A DNA stretch of 64,000 bases from contig JAUILU010000003.1 of the NCBI GenBank assembly GCA_030432905.1, positions 62,001-126,000 of the forward strand, read 5' to 3'. Made by a program: the position numbers and the translations under genes. Source of the stretch: Phycisphaerae bacterium. Lineage in GTDB: Bacteria; Planctomycetota; Phycisphaerae; Phycisphaerales; UBA1924. Of this stretch, positions 34,394 to 43,349 are shown in pieces (position 1 is the first letter of the stretch; every line of letters starts with the position of its first letter). The notes beneath the pieces are model-generated. The model made no database searches and was not told the DNA's origin. It saw only the letters and a program-made list of their open reading frames with translations.

Positions 34394-35818
34394 CTAGCAG
34401 CCTGCGTTGAAGTTCTGGATCCAGGCCGTGAAATCAGTCGGCGTGCACATCCCGTCGCCGTTCTGGTCGCACTCGGGCGCCATCGAGTTGAACGCGCCGA
34501 CCCATGCCGTGAAGTCGGTCGGGGTCAGCATCCCGTCGCCGTTGACGTCTGCGACACACGGCGGCGCTACGCCATAGAAAACTCTAATCGAAGGCTCGCC
34601 CGAGTACCCCACCGCGACATCGGTCGCGCCGTCGCTGTTGAGGTCACCGAATACGATCGCGGTGCCCACGCTCGTCGCGTCGTAAGTCCACGAGGGTGCT
34701 GTCGAGAGTACGCCGCCCTCGTTGAGGTAAATGTGCGCCTTGCCGTCGGAGAAATGAACCTCACCGATGTCGATGTCGCCATCGTCGTCAACATCAACCG
34801 CGCGAATATCCTGCACTCCGACGAACGGCGCACCGCTCATCCAGTCCTCGGTCAGCATTGGAGTCGGCCCTGTCGAGGTGTTTCGATACTTGCTCGACGG
34901 GTTGCTGGTTCCAGATCGACCGACCACGAAATCGGGCTTGGTGTCGCCGTCGAAGTCCCCTGCCGCGGCTCCGCGGTCGGTCGTGTCGGCACCCGTCGTC
35001 CAGATCGGAGCAGTATCAAGCACACCCGCGTTGTTGCGGTGGATCGCGGTCTCGAAGTTAGCCCATTTTGTAATCAACACATCGTCGAACCCGTCGTTGT
35101 CGTAGTCCGCGATCGCGATGCTGTTCTGGATCGACTCGTCGTCGCTCTCCCACGACGGACTGGTCGGCAGGTTCCCGTTGTCGTTGATGAACATATACGT
35201 GTGCCTAAACGGGCTCGGGTTGATACCCTGGTTCGTTGTGATGACGTCGAGGTCGTCGTCGTTGTCAACATCGAAGAGCGCTACACCGAGACTAAACGTC
35301 GCAACCGGTTCGTTGGCCACCCAGCCCGCGGTGGTCGAGGGACCGGTGGGCGATCCGAAGTAGATCACGCTGTCGGAGAATGAGGTGCCGCCGTTGGAGG
35401 TGAAGATATCCGGGAAGCCATCTTTGTTGATGTCGCCCACCTTGAGATCAGCGGTGGAGACCTGATCATCGGAGATCCACGAGGGCTCAGCCTCAAGCCC
35501 GCTGCCTGTGCCGAAGTAGATCAGGTTGTGCCAATCGTCGTACGGCGGGAAGCTGTTCGAGATGTAGCACCCGACAACCAGGTCGTTGTGCCCGTCGCCG
35601 TTCATGTCCGCGATCTCGAGTGCGCCGACCTGCCTGCGGAGCGTGTTCATCCAGTCGGGCTCGGTACCGAACGGGCTCGGCCCGCGCGAAACAAACGGCT
35701 CCGACGGCGCGGCGTACACATCGGGCGTCGAACTCAGATGCCCGTCCTCCGAGAACTCGATCTGCGAACAGGCCTGACCAGCGGCGGCAACAACCGAGAA
35801 AGCGAGCATCGTGCGCAT
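34394..35818 (-). CDS. Secreted FG-GAP/VCBS protein with GC-type dockerin
   Basis: This 474-aa exported protein (signal MRTMLAFSVVAAAGQACSQ) has repeated calcium-loop blades (DMNGDGHNDLVVGCYISN, DINKDGFPDIFTSNGG, DVDNDDDLDVITTNQG, DLNSDGATDVAVGYSG) forming a propeller, and the complete two-loop GC-dockerin tail (ADVNGDGMLTPTDFTAWV, DQNGDGMCTPTDFTAWI, final NAGC). It lies downstream of galK on the same strand with 62 bp between, though functional coupling to galactose metabolism is not evident. Confidence 0.82.
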   Translation of the reverse strand: MRTMLAFSVVAAAGQACSQIEFSEDGHLSSTPDVYAAPSEPFVSRGPSPFGTEPDWMNTLRRQVGALEIADMNGDGHNDLVVGCYISNSFPPYDDWHNLIYFGTGSGLEAEPSWISDDQVSTADLKVGDINKDGFPDIFTSNGGTSFSDSVIYFGSPTGPSTTAGWVANEPVATFSLGVALFDVDNDDDLDVITTNQGINPSPFRHTYMFINDNGNLPTSPSWESDDESIQNSIAIADYDNDGFDDVLITKWANFETAIHRNNAGVLDTAPIWTTGADTTDRGAAAGDFDGDTKPDFVVGRSGTSNPSSKYRNTSTGPTPMLTEDWMSGAPFVGVQDIRAVDVDDDGDIDIGEVHFSDGKAHIYLNEGGVLSTAPSWTYDATSVGTAIVFGDLNSDGATDVAVGYSGEPSIRVFYGVAPPCVADVNGDGMLTPTDFTAWVGAFNSMAPECDQNGDGMCTPTDFTAWIQNFNAGC

Positions 35819-35880
35819 CGGGGACTCCTTGGGTAGTCGGAACCGCCAGCGTAACCGGCACGCGATGCCGCCTCAAGGCT

Positions 35881-37008
35881 CTACGCGCCAAACGCCCCGG
35901 GCGATCTCCCGAACTTCGCGCTGAAATCCGCTTGCAAACGCCCGATGACCTCACCCGACTGGCCCGCCCGAACGAGCGCCACGGCGCAGCCGCCCATCCC
36001 GCCGCCTGTCATGCGGCAGCCAAGAACCCCGCCCTCGGCACCGATACGCTCTGCAAACTCAACAAGGCAGTCGAGTTCTCCGCAGCTTACCTCGAAGTCA
36101 TCACGGAGTGATCGGTGACTCAGGTACATCAGCTCGCCTGCTTCTTCGTACCGGCCCGCACGCACCGCATCAGCGAAACCGCGAGTTCTTTCGTTCTCGG
36201 CAAGAACATGACTCGCTCGTTTACGCTGTATTTCGTTGAGCGAATCGAGATCAGACGCCCTTGTCACGTTGCGTAGCGACCCGACGCCGAGCGCAGCCGC
36301 GGCTTGCTCACAGGTCGAACGCCGGTCGCCGTAGACACTCCCGGCGAGCGTACGGCTCACATCTGTGTCGATGATTACAACTTCGGCTAGGGACGGGTCG
36401 AGTTGGATGTGCTCGAACTCGAGTGATCGGCAGTCGAGAAGAATCGCGGAGCCCGGCTTGGCAGACGCGATGGCAATCTGGTCCATGATGCCGCAACGGA
36501 CACCCGCAAACTCATGCTCCGCGCGTTGGCAGAGCTTGGCTTTGTCGAGAAGACCGAGCTCGGTTCCTGCATGCTGCTCGACAAGATTCACTATCCCCAC
36601 CGCGACCGCGGCGCTGCTGGACAGCCCCGCTCCGGTCGGAATGCGCGACTCGATGTGCACCCGCATCGGCGGGCATTCGCCGAGCCGGCTCTGTGCGAGA
36701 TGGAAAACGCCCGCGACATAACGCTTCCAACCCGGCTCGTGCGCCAACGGGTTCTGAATGTTCAGCTCTGCCAATTCGTTCAACGAGGCTGAATGAACAG
36801 TGGTAACCCCATCTTCTGCCTCGCTGGCTGCGATGACGACATGCCTGTCGATGGGCATGGGCATCGCAAAGCCCTCGTTGTAGTCCGTGTGGTCCCCGAT
36901 CAGATTCACCCGGCCCGAGGCGCTGGCGATGAACTCGGCATCGCAACCGAAACGAGACACGAACGCCTCCCTTGCAGAGTGTGTGGTTGCGTTCAGCCGA
37001 TCGCTCAT
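35881..37008 (-). CDS. galK: Galactokinase
   Basis: This 375-aa GHMP kinase phosphorylates galactose at C1 with ATP in the Leloir pathway. It has the galactokinase signature GRVNLIGDHTDYNEGFAMPM, the ATP-binding motif PTGAGLSSSAAVAVG, the catalytic Asp in CGIMDQIAIA and motif 3 in MTGGGMGGCAVALV. Length matches the family. No other gal genes are next to it; it is divergent from purE with only 43 bp between the starts. Confidence 0.95.
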   Translation of the reverse strand: MSDRLNATTHSAREAFVSRFGCDAEFIASASGRVNLIGDHTDYNEGFAMPMPIDRHVVIAASEAEDGVTTVHSASLNELAELNIQNPLAHEPGWKRYVAGVFHLAQSRLGECPPMRVHIESRIPTGAGLSSSAAVAVGIVNLVEQHAGTELGLLDKAKLCQRAEHEFAGVRCGIMDQIAIASAKPGSAILLDCRSLEFEHIQLDPSLAEVVIIDTDVSRTLAGSVYGDRRSTCEQAAAALGVGSLRNVTRASDLDSLNEIQRKRASHVLAENERTRGFADAVRAGRYEEAGELMYLSHRSLRDDFEVSCGELDCLVEFAERIGAEGGVLGCRMTGGGMGGCAVALVRAGQSGEVIGRLQADFSAKFGRSPGAFGA

Positions 37009-37051
37009 CCGGGCCCCCTGCCGACGTTGATCATCCGGGCTAGGCTAGGGC

Positions 37052-37564
37052 ATGAGCACACCGTCGAATGCCAGCCCGCTCGTCGGGATCGTCATGGGTT
37101 CCCGATCCGACTGGCCCACGATGCAGCATGCCTCGTCGATCCTAGCCGAGCTCGGCGTGCCCCACGAGTCCCGCGTCGTCTCGGCGCACCGCACACCGGA
37201 GAGGCTCTTCGAGTACGCCGATCAGGCCGAAGCCCGAGGCATCCGCGTCATCATCGCCGGCGCCGGAGGGGCGGCGCACCTGCCGGGCATGGTCGCCTCA
37301 AAGACCCACCTCCCCGTCCTCGGCGTGCCGGTCCAGTCCAAGGCGCTCAGCGGCCTCGACTCGCTGCTCTCGATCGTCCAGATGCCCGGGGGCGTGCCGG
37401 TCGGGACACTGGCCATCGGCGAGGCCGGCGCGAAGAACGCGGGCATACTCGCTGCGCAGATCATCGCGACCAGCAACGACGACGTGCGTAAGGCGCTGCT
37501 CGCGTTCCGAACCAAGCAGACAGAGTCGGTCCCCGAGTTGCCGTTCGACGGAGACGGGCATTGA
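37052..37564 (+). CDS. purE: N5-carboxyaminoimidazole ribonucleotide mutase
   Basis: This 170-aa class I PurE converts N5-CAIR to CAIR in de novo purine synthesis. Motifs: [18 protein letters not shown] (phosphate binding), [13 protein letters not shown] with the catalytic His, and [20 protein letters not shown]. It overlaps purK by 4 nt, the normal pairing for the bacterial two-step route. Confidence 0.96.
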   Translation: MSTPSNASPLVGIVMGSRSDWPTMQHASSILAELGVPHESRVVSAHRTPERLFEYADQAEARGIRVIIAGAGGAAHLPGMVASKTHLPVLGVPVQSKALSGLDSLLSIVQMPGGVPVGTLAIGEAGAKNAGILAAQIIATSNDDVRKALLAFRTKQTESVPELPFDGDGH

Positions 37565-38688
37565 ACCGCCCGACGACGCTCGGCATCCTCGGGGGGGGGC
37601 AGCTGGCGCAGATGATGGCGATCGCCGCCCGAAAGCTCGGCATCAAGTCCGTCGCCTACGACCCGAGCCGAGACGCGTGCGCCCAGAACCACGCCAAGCT
37701 CGTCGTCGGCTCCTACTCCGACACGCTCACGCTCGAACGCTTCGCGGACTCGGTCGATGTCGTCACCTACGAGTTCGAGAACGTCCCGACCGAAACCGTC
37801 CGCGCCATCGGCGGCGCACGAACCATCCATCCGAGCCCGGAGGCGCTTCGGGTCTCATCCGATCGGATCGCAGAGAAAGAGTTCTTCACCAAGTGCGGCG
37901 TGCCGATCGGGCCTTACCGAGCCATCAACGGCGGCGACTCTCTCCGAAAGGCAGCCGACGAACTCGGGCTGCCCGCGGTCCTCAAGTCCTGCAGCGGCGG
38001 CTACGACGGCAAGGGACAGTTTCTGCTTCACACGCACGACGAACTGGAGAACGCGCTCGGGCAGATCGGCGAGGCGCCGTTTATCTATGAGGCGTTCGTC
38101 CCGTTCGAGCGCGAGCTCTCTGTCATCGCGTGCCGGAACATTTTCGGCGACATCAAGACCTACCCCATCTCACAGAACACCCACCAGCACGGCATCCTCG
38201 TCCGTAGCGAAGCGCCCGCGGCGGTTTCCGACGAGACCCAGCAACAAGCAATCACCATCGCAACGAGCATCGGCGAGGCACTCAAGTACGTCGGTGTCTT
38301 CGCGATTGAGCTTTTCGATGTGGGCGGCAAGCTGCTGGCCAACGAGATGGCCCCCCGCGTGCACAACACCGGGCACTGGACCACCGAGGGCGCCGAGACC
38401 TCGCAGTTCGAGAACCACGTCCGTGCGGTCTCTGGCATGGAGCTCGGCCCGACCGAGGCAGTCGGTCACAGCGTGATGCTCAACATCATCGGCGCGATGC
38501 CCGACGCGGACATCGTCGATGGAATTCCGAATGCGCACCTGCACGACTACGCCAAGGCGCCACGGGCGGGGCGAAAGATCGGGCACATTACGATCAATTC
38601 GGAGAACGCCGACGAGTGCAGAACGACCGCCGCGGCTATTCAGGCCAGACTCCGAAACACCATGCCCGGCGGGGGCGTCAGGCCCTAG
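37561..38688 (+). CDS. purK: N5-carboxyaminoimidazole ribonucleotide synthase
   Basis: This 375-aa ATP-grasp enzyme makes N5-CAIR from AIR, bicarbonate and ATP. Motifs: [20 protein letters not shown] (N-terminal domain), [19 protein letters not shown] (ATP lid), [17 protein letters not shown] and [21 protein letters not shown]. The start is a TTG overlapping the purE stop, indicating coupled translation. It is convergent with the SGNH esterase gene. Confidence 0.95.
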   Translation: MNRPTTLGILGGGQLAQMMAIAARKLGIKSVAYDPSRDACAQNHAKLVVGSYSDTLTLERFADSVDVVTYEFENVPTETVRAIGGARTIHPSPEALRVSSDRIAEKEFFTKCGVPIGPYRAINGGDSLRKAADELGLPAVLKSCSGGYDGKGQFLLHTHDELENALGQIGEAPFIYEAFVPFERELSVIACRNIFGDIKTYPISQNTHQHGILVRSEAPAAVSDETQQQAITIATSIGEALKYVGVFAIELFDVGGKLLANEMAPRVHNTGHWTTEGAETSQFENHVRAVSGMELGPTEAVGHSVMLNIIGAMPDADIVDGIPNAHLHDYAKAPRAGRKIGHITINSENADECRTTAAAIQARLRNTMPGGGVRP

Positions 38689-38697
38689 CCACTCGAG

Positions 38698-40032
38698 TTA
38701 GCGCAGCAACTGCACGATGTCAGCGAACCGGTGCCCGAGTTCGATCATGCCCTCTTCGTCGTAGTGAATCCCGTCGGGAAGCATGCCGAGGTCGTCGGTG
38801 TCGAACCAGTACACGTTCGGGATGTTGCCCGCGACGTACACCTGCGCCTCGCGCACCATCTCCGTGTGAGGCTGACCCGCGTCGCGGATACGACCCAAGA
38901 TAAACGGCATGTTCGGCTGACCCAGATGGATCCTCATGCTCGCGATGAACTTGGTCAGGTTGCCGGCGTACTTGCGTGCGCGGTACCGCTTGTCGCAGTC
39001 CGACTCGCCCTGCATCCACAGGAAGCCGGCGATGTCGTACTGGTAGCCCATCTCTGTGAGCTGCGCCAGTGCCGCGTCGATCGTGAACTTCAGCTCGTTC
39101 CAGAGCACGCCCCCGTTTGGAAACTCACGGGTCGGCGTGGTCCACTGGCTAAACATGTCGGACCCGCCCACTGCGAACTTGATGATGACGATGTCGTCTT
39201 CCGGGAAGACGATTGACATATCAGAGCCGAAGCTGATCTCTGGACCGAAGTAGAACTGGGGCGCCTCATCCGAGCACGGTGCGCCGGACGTTCCTGTCTG
39301 CAGCGACTCGAAGCCAGGCGATGCGGAATTGCCCCAGTACATCTTCACGTCGTCGATCTGCCCCGTCCACATCGGGTCCACGTTCCGGACATCGTCACAG
39401 CCGGCCATGTTCGACTGGCCCGCCATGATGAACACCTTCAGGCCCCCGGTCGGCGCAACTTCTTTCGGGTCGAGCCTGACGTTTCGAATGGCGAACATCT
39501 CATCCGCGTAGGCGCTCGTGTCGCCGATGATCCGGAGATCGGTCAGGTTCGACATGACCATCTGAAACTCTTCAGCGGTCGGCGCTCGCCTGTGACCGAC
39601 GAGCGACCACGGCGCACTCTCGTCCATGGGAATTGTGAACGAGTGAAAGACATTCGGCGTCAGATCAGGGGAGAGCGCGAGCTTGAGTGTCAGCGTGCCG
39701 TAGGGAGTTTCGCCCGACATTCGTATCTTTGGAGAGCTCGGAGCGTAGTGCGGCGCTGAAGTCAGAAACTCGAACGAGAGCGTTCCCTGATACGCCGCGG
39801 CGACATTGCCGAGGTACTTCGAGGGCGCCTTGAACGACATGATGCCGTAGTGTTCGTCGTACTGGTAGATCACGCCGGGTTCATGGATGACAGGTGCCCT
39901 GTTGTTGGCAACTGTGACCCAGCCGTCGGCGTTGTCCTGAAAGTCACTGACCGCGATCTGGGCATGCCCGAACGCCGCCCAGAGCGTGGTCAGGACAAAC
40001 AAAAACACACTGCAACCACGCGCTGATCTCAT
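38698..40032 (-). CDS. Secreted SGNH-type acetylesterase with laminin-B-like domain
   Basis: The N-terminal ~170 residues after the signal peptide (CSVFLFVLTTLWAAFGHA) resemble a laminin IV type B domain (VSDFQDNADGWVTVANN). The C-terminal part is a sialate O-acetylesterase-like SGNH hydrolase: Ser in FIMAGQSNMAGC, FLWMQGESDCD, and the Asp-His pair in PDGIHYDEEG. It probably removes acetyl groups from extracellular polysaccharide. I use the ATG at 40032, which has AAGGA upstream and starts the signal peptide; the track start at 40146 adds an unlikely leader. Confidence 0.85.
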   Translation of the reverse strand: MRSARGCSVFLFVLTTLWAAFGHAQIAVSDFQDNADGWVTVANNRAPVIHEPGVIYQYDEHYGIMSFKAPSKYLGNVAAAYQGTLSFEFLTSAPHYAPSSPKIRMSGETPYGTLTLKLALSPDLTPNVFHSFTIPMDESAPWSLVGHRRAPTAEEFQMVMSNLTDLRIIGDTSAYADEMFAIRNVRLDPKEVAPTGGLKVFIMAGQSNMAGCDDVRNVDPMWTGQIDDVKMYWGNSASPGFESLQTGTSGAPCSDEAPQFYFGPEISFGSDMSIVFPEDDIVIIKFAVGGSDMFSQWTTPTREFPNGGVLWNELKFTIDAALAQLTEMGYQYDIAGFLWMQGESDCDKRYRARKYAGNLTKFIASMRIHLGQPNMPFILGRIRDAGQPHTEMVREAQVYVAGNIPNVYWFDTDDLGMLPDGIHYDEEGMIELGHRFADIVQLLR

Positions 40033-40359
40033 CGAGCATTCCTTCGCTTCTTCAGTTCGGCTCGGACACCGCGCAGTCCGTGCGGCGTCGGGGTAACTCC
40101 ATACCGAACCTACCGCGACCGCACACAGCCGCAAGCGCATTCTCAAAGCGATGGGAATTCTTCTACATATCGGTCGCCCCTCAGACCGTTACCGGTCGAG
40201 CCGAGAACGCCGATCACGGCCCGCGCCGATAACCGGCAGCCTGGCCCGTTCGACCAGCCACAGCCCCGATCGCCTGACCTGCTGGCCCACGATCGAGGGC
40301 GTTTAGGATGTTGGATACAGGATCGCCGGACGCCTAAATCGTGGCTACTATCCGGGCGT
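40033..40359. promoter_or_regulatory. Divergent promoter region of the esterase gene and tRNA-Thr
   Basis: About 330 bp without a gene. A possible tRNA promoter is TTGGAT (40311-40316), 18 nt, TAAATC (40335-40340), placing transcription start about 10-15 nt before the tRNA. I see nothing specific for the esterase gene. Confidence 0.3.
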
Positions 40360-40432
40360 GCCATCTTAGCTCAATTGGTAGAGCAGCGGTTTTGTAAACC
40401 GCAGGTTGTCGGTTCGAGTCCGACAGATGGCT
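40360..40432 (+). tRNA. tRNA-Thr (anticodon UGU)
   Basis: The full cloverleaf is present over 73 nt: acceptor GCCATCT/AGATGGC, D-arm AGCTCAATTGGTAGAGC, anticodon arm GCGGT-TTTGTAA-ACCGC with anticodon TGT, T-arm TGTCG-GTTCGAG-TCCGACA region, discriminator T. The CCA end is not encoded. Confidence 0.96.
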
Positions 40433-40435
40433 TTC

Positions 40436-42451
40436 TTACTCCCCCGCTTCAACCAAGTCAGCCTTCCCGTACCGCTTGGCGTGCGCGCCGGTCGCCGACT
40501 CCTCGATGATCCAAGGCCCGAAGTCCTGGTCCATGTCGTAGAGCAGCACCGTGCTTTCATCTGATGCCCAGCTCCGCTCTGGGGCGAAGCTGTTGCCGGT
40601 GTACCTGGCCGAGCTTGAGAGGCGAACCGAATCGATCTGTCCCTCGAACAGGCTGACCGCGTTGCCTCCGCCGTTGACGTCGCCGCCGATTATCATGGGC
40701 AGGGTGTTGCGTGTGCGGTTGCCGGCGCCGTTAACCGTGCCGGCGAGTTCGCCGTCGATGTAGAGCCGGACCGTGCTGCCATCGTAGACGCCCGCCATGT
40801 GGTGCCAGACTCCCGTTCTGATCGTGCCCGTCTGTGCCGCTGCAGTCGCATACCGGCCGTCGAGGTGAATGACAAACTCTGCATTGCCGTCCGAAACGAA
40901 GAAGCCGAACTCACTGTTCTCAGTCTTGGCGACAAGCCCGGTCCTGCCGTCGTAGTTGTCGGCGTTGAACCAGCATTCGAGTGTCATCGGCCCATCGGGC
41001 AGCTCGAACTGATCCGACATGACGGCGGCGTACGAATCCCCGTCTAGCTCGAGAAGCCGATCCTCGTCGGCCAGTTGCAGTCTCTCGATATCGAGCCTGA
41101 CCGGAACGTCCCGGTAGACCGTCGGGATCGCGTACCTGTGTCCGGGCATGAGCATGTCCATATCCAGCGCGAAGCGGACATCGCGGAATGTGTTGTCGAG
41201 GCCGCCCGTGCGCCTGAAGTCGAACCCGAGCGTGACGCTCTGGCCCGGGTCGAGGCTGCCGTGGGCGTGGTCGGGCCAGGCGGCCCACCTGCTGTCCATC
41301 GATTCCGGCGTGAGGGCGTAGTCCACGGGCCTTGAAGTCGGGTTTGCGATCGTGATTTTCGTGTGCGCGTCGCTCTCGCCGTAGCTGTTGAGCTCGATGC
41401 TGGGCGAGACCACCGGCACCAGACCCGCAAGATCGGCCGCCTCGTCCGCGAACTCCGCGGTGATCTCGCGGACGTCCATCGCGGCTCCGACGGGGTACGC
41501 CGAGTGCGCGATCTGGTTCGGACGCACGGTCACGACGTTGTAGTGATGAAGCCAGCCCGCCTCGGGGACGGTTTTGTTCTGGTGACCGCCGACGGTTGCC
41601 AGCGTGATGTACTCGATGCCGTCACGCGGGTCGTATCGCATGCGGTGGATGTGCCCCGCGAACACGCCCGACACGTTGCCAGCATCAACGAGCATGCTGT
41701 GGACCTGCTCCCACGAATCGCCGTAGTTGCCGCCCGTCCAGCGTGGGTGGTGCAGGAACAAGAACACGTGCTCGGCGTCCTTGCCCATTTCGAGCATATC
41801 TGCGAGCCACGAGAGCTGCTCCTCGCTCATCTCCTGGCACTCGGGTTTGCGGAAGTTCTTCTCGCCTGTTTCTTCGTTGCCCTCGTCGGTGTAGAGGATG
41901 ATGAACATGCAGTTCTTGTGCTCGAACGCGTACCACAGCGGGCCGAAGTGCATCTCGTAGTGCTCGTCGTGCTCGCCTTCTGGTCTGTTGTCGCCGCGCC
42001 AGTAGACGTCGTGGTTGCCCGCGACCGGGAACCACGGGCAGATCAGCTCGTCCATGACACCTTTGAACTCGGCCATCTGCCTCATCCAAGCGCCGGTCTG
42101 GTTGTAGCCCTGGATCATGTCGCCGACCGTCATGACAAAGTCGGGTTCGAGCAGGTTCGTGTCACGGACCGCGTCCTTGAGCACGTTGATGCCCGCGTTC
42201 GGTCCGCCCGTGCGGTCGCCGTAGACCACGAACGTGAACGCGTCCTCTTCGCCCGGGATCGGCAGCGTGACCGCCGAGTCACGGTTGGTATGGAACCGTG
42301 AGCGATCATCGGAGAGTTCGTGGTCCGGGTTGTGCCGATACAGGTGCCTCGAATGCGGCTCGGCTTTCGACTCGTCCTGCACCTGCGCCGAACCTACAAA
42401 CGCTGCCGAGCAGACGACCGCGGCACACACAATGCTAGAAATGATCTTCAT
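40436..42451 (-). CDS. Secreted metallophosphatase with C-terminal LamG domain
   Basis: This is a calcineurin-like phosphoesterase: VVYGDRTGGPN, TVGDMIQGYNQ, PVAGNHDVYW, LFLHHPRWTGG and FAGHIHRMRYD supply the dinuclear metal ligands. A beta-sandwich linker (~residues 350-460) follows, then a LamG/concanavalin-like domain (LPDGPMTLECWFNADNYDGR, RLYIDGELAGTVNGAG) to the C-terminus. The ATG at 42451 has AAGGGGA upstream and gives the signal peptide (MKIISSIVCAAVVCSAAFVG). It is an exported phosphoesterase; the substrate is unknown. The gene ends 4 bp from tRNA-Thr on the opposite strand. Confidence 0.87.
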   Translation of the reverse strand: MKIISSIVCAAVVCSAAFVGSAQVQDESKAEPHSRHLYRHNPDHELSDDRSRFHTNRDSAVTLPIPGEEDAFTFVVYGDRTGGPNAGINVLKDAVRDTNLLEPDFVMTVGDMIQGYNQTGAWMRQMAEFKGVMDELICPWFPVAGNHDVYWRGDNRPEGEHDEHYEMHFGPLWYAFEHKNCMFIILYTDEGNEETGEKNFRKPECQEMSEEQLSWLADMLEMGKDAEHVFLFLHHPRWTGGNYGDSWEQVHSMLVDAGNVSGVFAGHIHRMRYDPRDGIEYITLATVGGHQNKTVPEAGWLHHYNVVTVRPNQIAHSAYPVGAAMDVREITAEFADEAADLAGLVPVVSPSIELNSYGESDAHTKITIANPTSRPVDYALTPESMDSRWAAWPDHAHGSLDPGQSVTLGFDFRRTGGLDNTFRDVRFALDMDMLMPGHRYAIPTVYRDVPVRLDIERLQLADEDRLLELDGDSYAAVMSDQFELPDGPMTLECWFNADNYDGRTGLVAKTENSEFGFFVSDGNAEFVIHLDGRYATAAAQTGTIRTGVWHHMAGVYDGSTVRLYIDGELAGTVNGAGNRTRNTLPMIIGGDVNGGGNAVSLFEGQIDSVRLSSSARYTGNSFAPERSWASDESTVLLYDMDQDFGPWIIEESATGAHAKRYGKADLVEAGE

Positions 42452-42515
42452 GGCGTTCCCCTTTGCGCACACACTGTACACGACCCAGGGGATAGGTCAG
42501 CCGTTCACGCGATCT

Positions 42516-43328
42516 TCACTTTGCCGTAACACGATCTTGCAATTCGGTGTCATCGGCAAGCAGCCTGTACGACTCCCTGCTGACCATCACAAGCCCCATG
42601 ATCAGCAGGAACACGGCGAAGATGCGTTTTAGAGACCGCTGGTTGATTCTGCCCCCCACGGCCTTGCCCACAAAGGTGCCCACGGCTCCGACGCCGATGA
42701 ACATGCCGATCGTCGCCCAGTCGATCGAAAGCCCATCCTCGACCATCCCGCCCTGATAGCGGAAGAACGCCATCCAGGAGTTGGCGACGATCACCACGAG
42801 GCTCGTCGCCACCGCGTGGTGGATTGAAAGACCGGCAAAGAGCACGAGCGAGGGCACGATCAGGAACCCCCCGCCGACGCCGACGATGCCCGTCATCACG
42901 CCGACCGCGAGCCCTTCGAGCATGACGAGCCAGACCGACGGCTCGGCCTTGGCCTCGGCTTGGACCGCGTTCTTGGCTGACTTCTTGAACATGAACCACG
43001 CCGCGGTCAGCATGACGATCGCGAATAAGATGAGCTGCGCCGCGTCGTGCATCTTGCCGCCGACAACCGCGCCCAGCGAAGCACCGAGCATCCCCGGCAA
43101 GCCGAAGAGCGCCGCGGTCTTCCACTGCACGAGCCCCTTGCGTGCGTGCGGGATGACCCCGAACGCGGCGATCCCGCCGACGATGGCGAGCGATTCGGTG
43201 ATCGCGATCTTGCCGTCTTTGCCGAGCAGGTACACAAGAATCGGCACGGTCAGGATCGACCCGCCCGAACCGAGCAGCCCGAGCGTGATGCCGATGAGCG
43301 CTGCGCCGAGCAGTGCTAGAAGAATCAT
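42516..43328 (-). CDS. TauE/SafE family sulfite/thiosulfate-type exporter
   Basis: This 270-aa membrane protein has about eight hydrophobic segments and the internal duplication of the family: GITLGLLGSGGSILTVPILV near the N-terminus and GVMTGIVGVGGGFLIVPSLV in the second half. Members move sulfite, thiosulfate or organosulfonates. It lies 21 bp downstream of the persulfide dioxygenase-rhodanese gene on the same strand, so the two likely form a sulfide/persulfide detoxification operon that expels oxidised sulfur. Confidence 0.88.
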   Translation of the reverse strand: MILLALLGAALIGITLGLLGSGGSILTVPILVYLLGKDGKIAITESLAIVGGIAAFGVIPHARKGLVQWKTAALFGLPGMLGASLGAVVGGKMHDAAQLILFAIVMLTAAWFMFKKSAKNAVQAEAKAEPSVWLVMLEGLAVGVMTGIVGVGGGFLIVPSLVLFAGLSIHHAVATSLVVIVANSWMAFFRYQGGMVEDGLSIDWATIGMFIGVGAVGTFVGKAVGGRINQRSLKRIFAVFLLIMGLVMVSRESYRLLADDTELQDRVTAK

Positions 43329-43349
43329 GCGCGTCCTTCCGTCAACGGC

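Noticed and set aside
34283-35383. 366-aa plus-strand ORF opposite the FG-GAP protein
   Set aside because: It is an antisense frame overlapping both DUF2200 and the FG-GAP gene, and has no recognisable features.
41363-42301. 312-aa plus-strand ORF opposite the metallophosphatase
   Set aside because: It is a shadow of the real minus-strand gene; the composition is dominated by Val/Arg/Asp repeats from codon mirroring.
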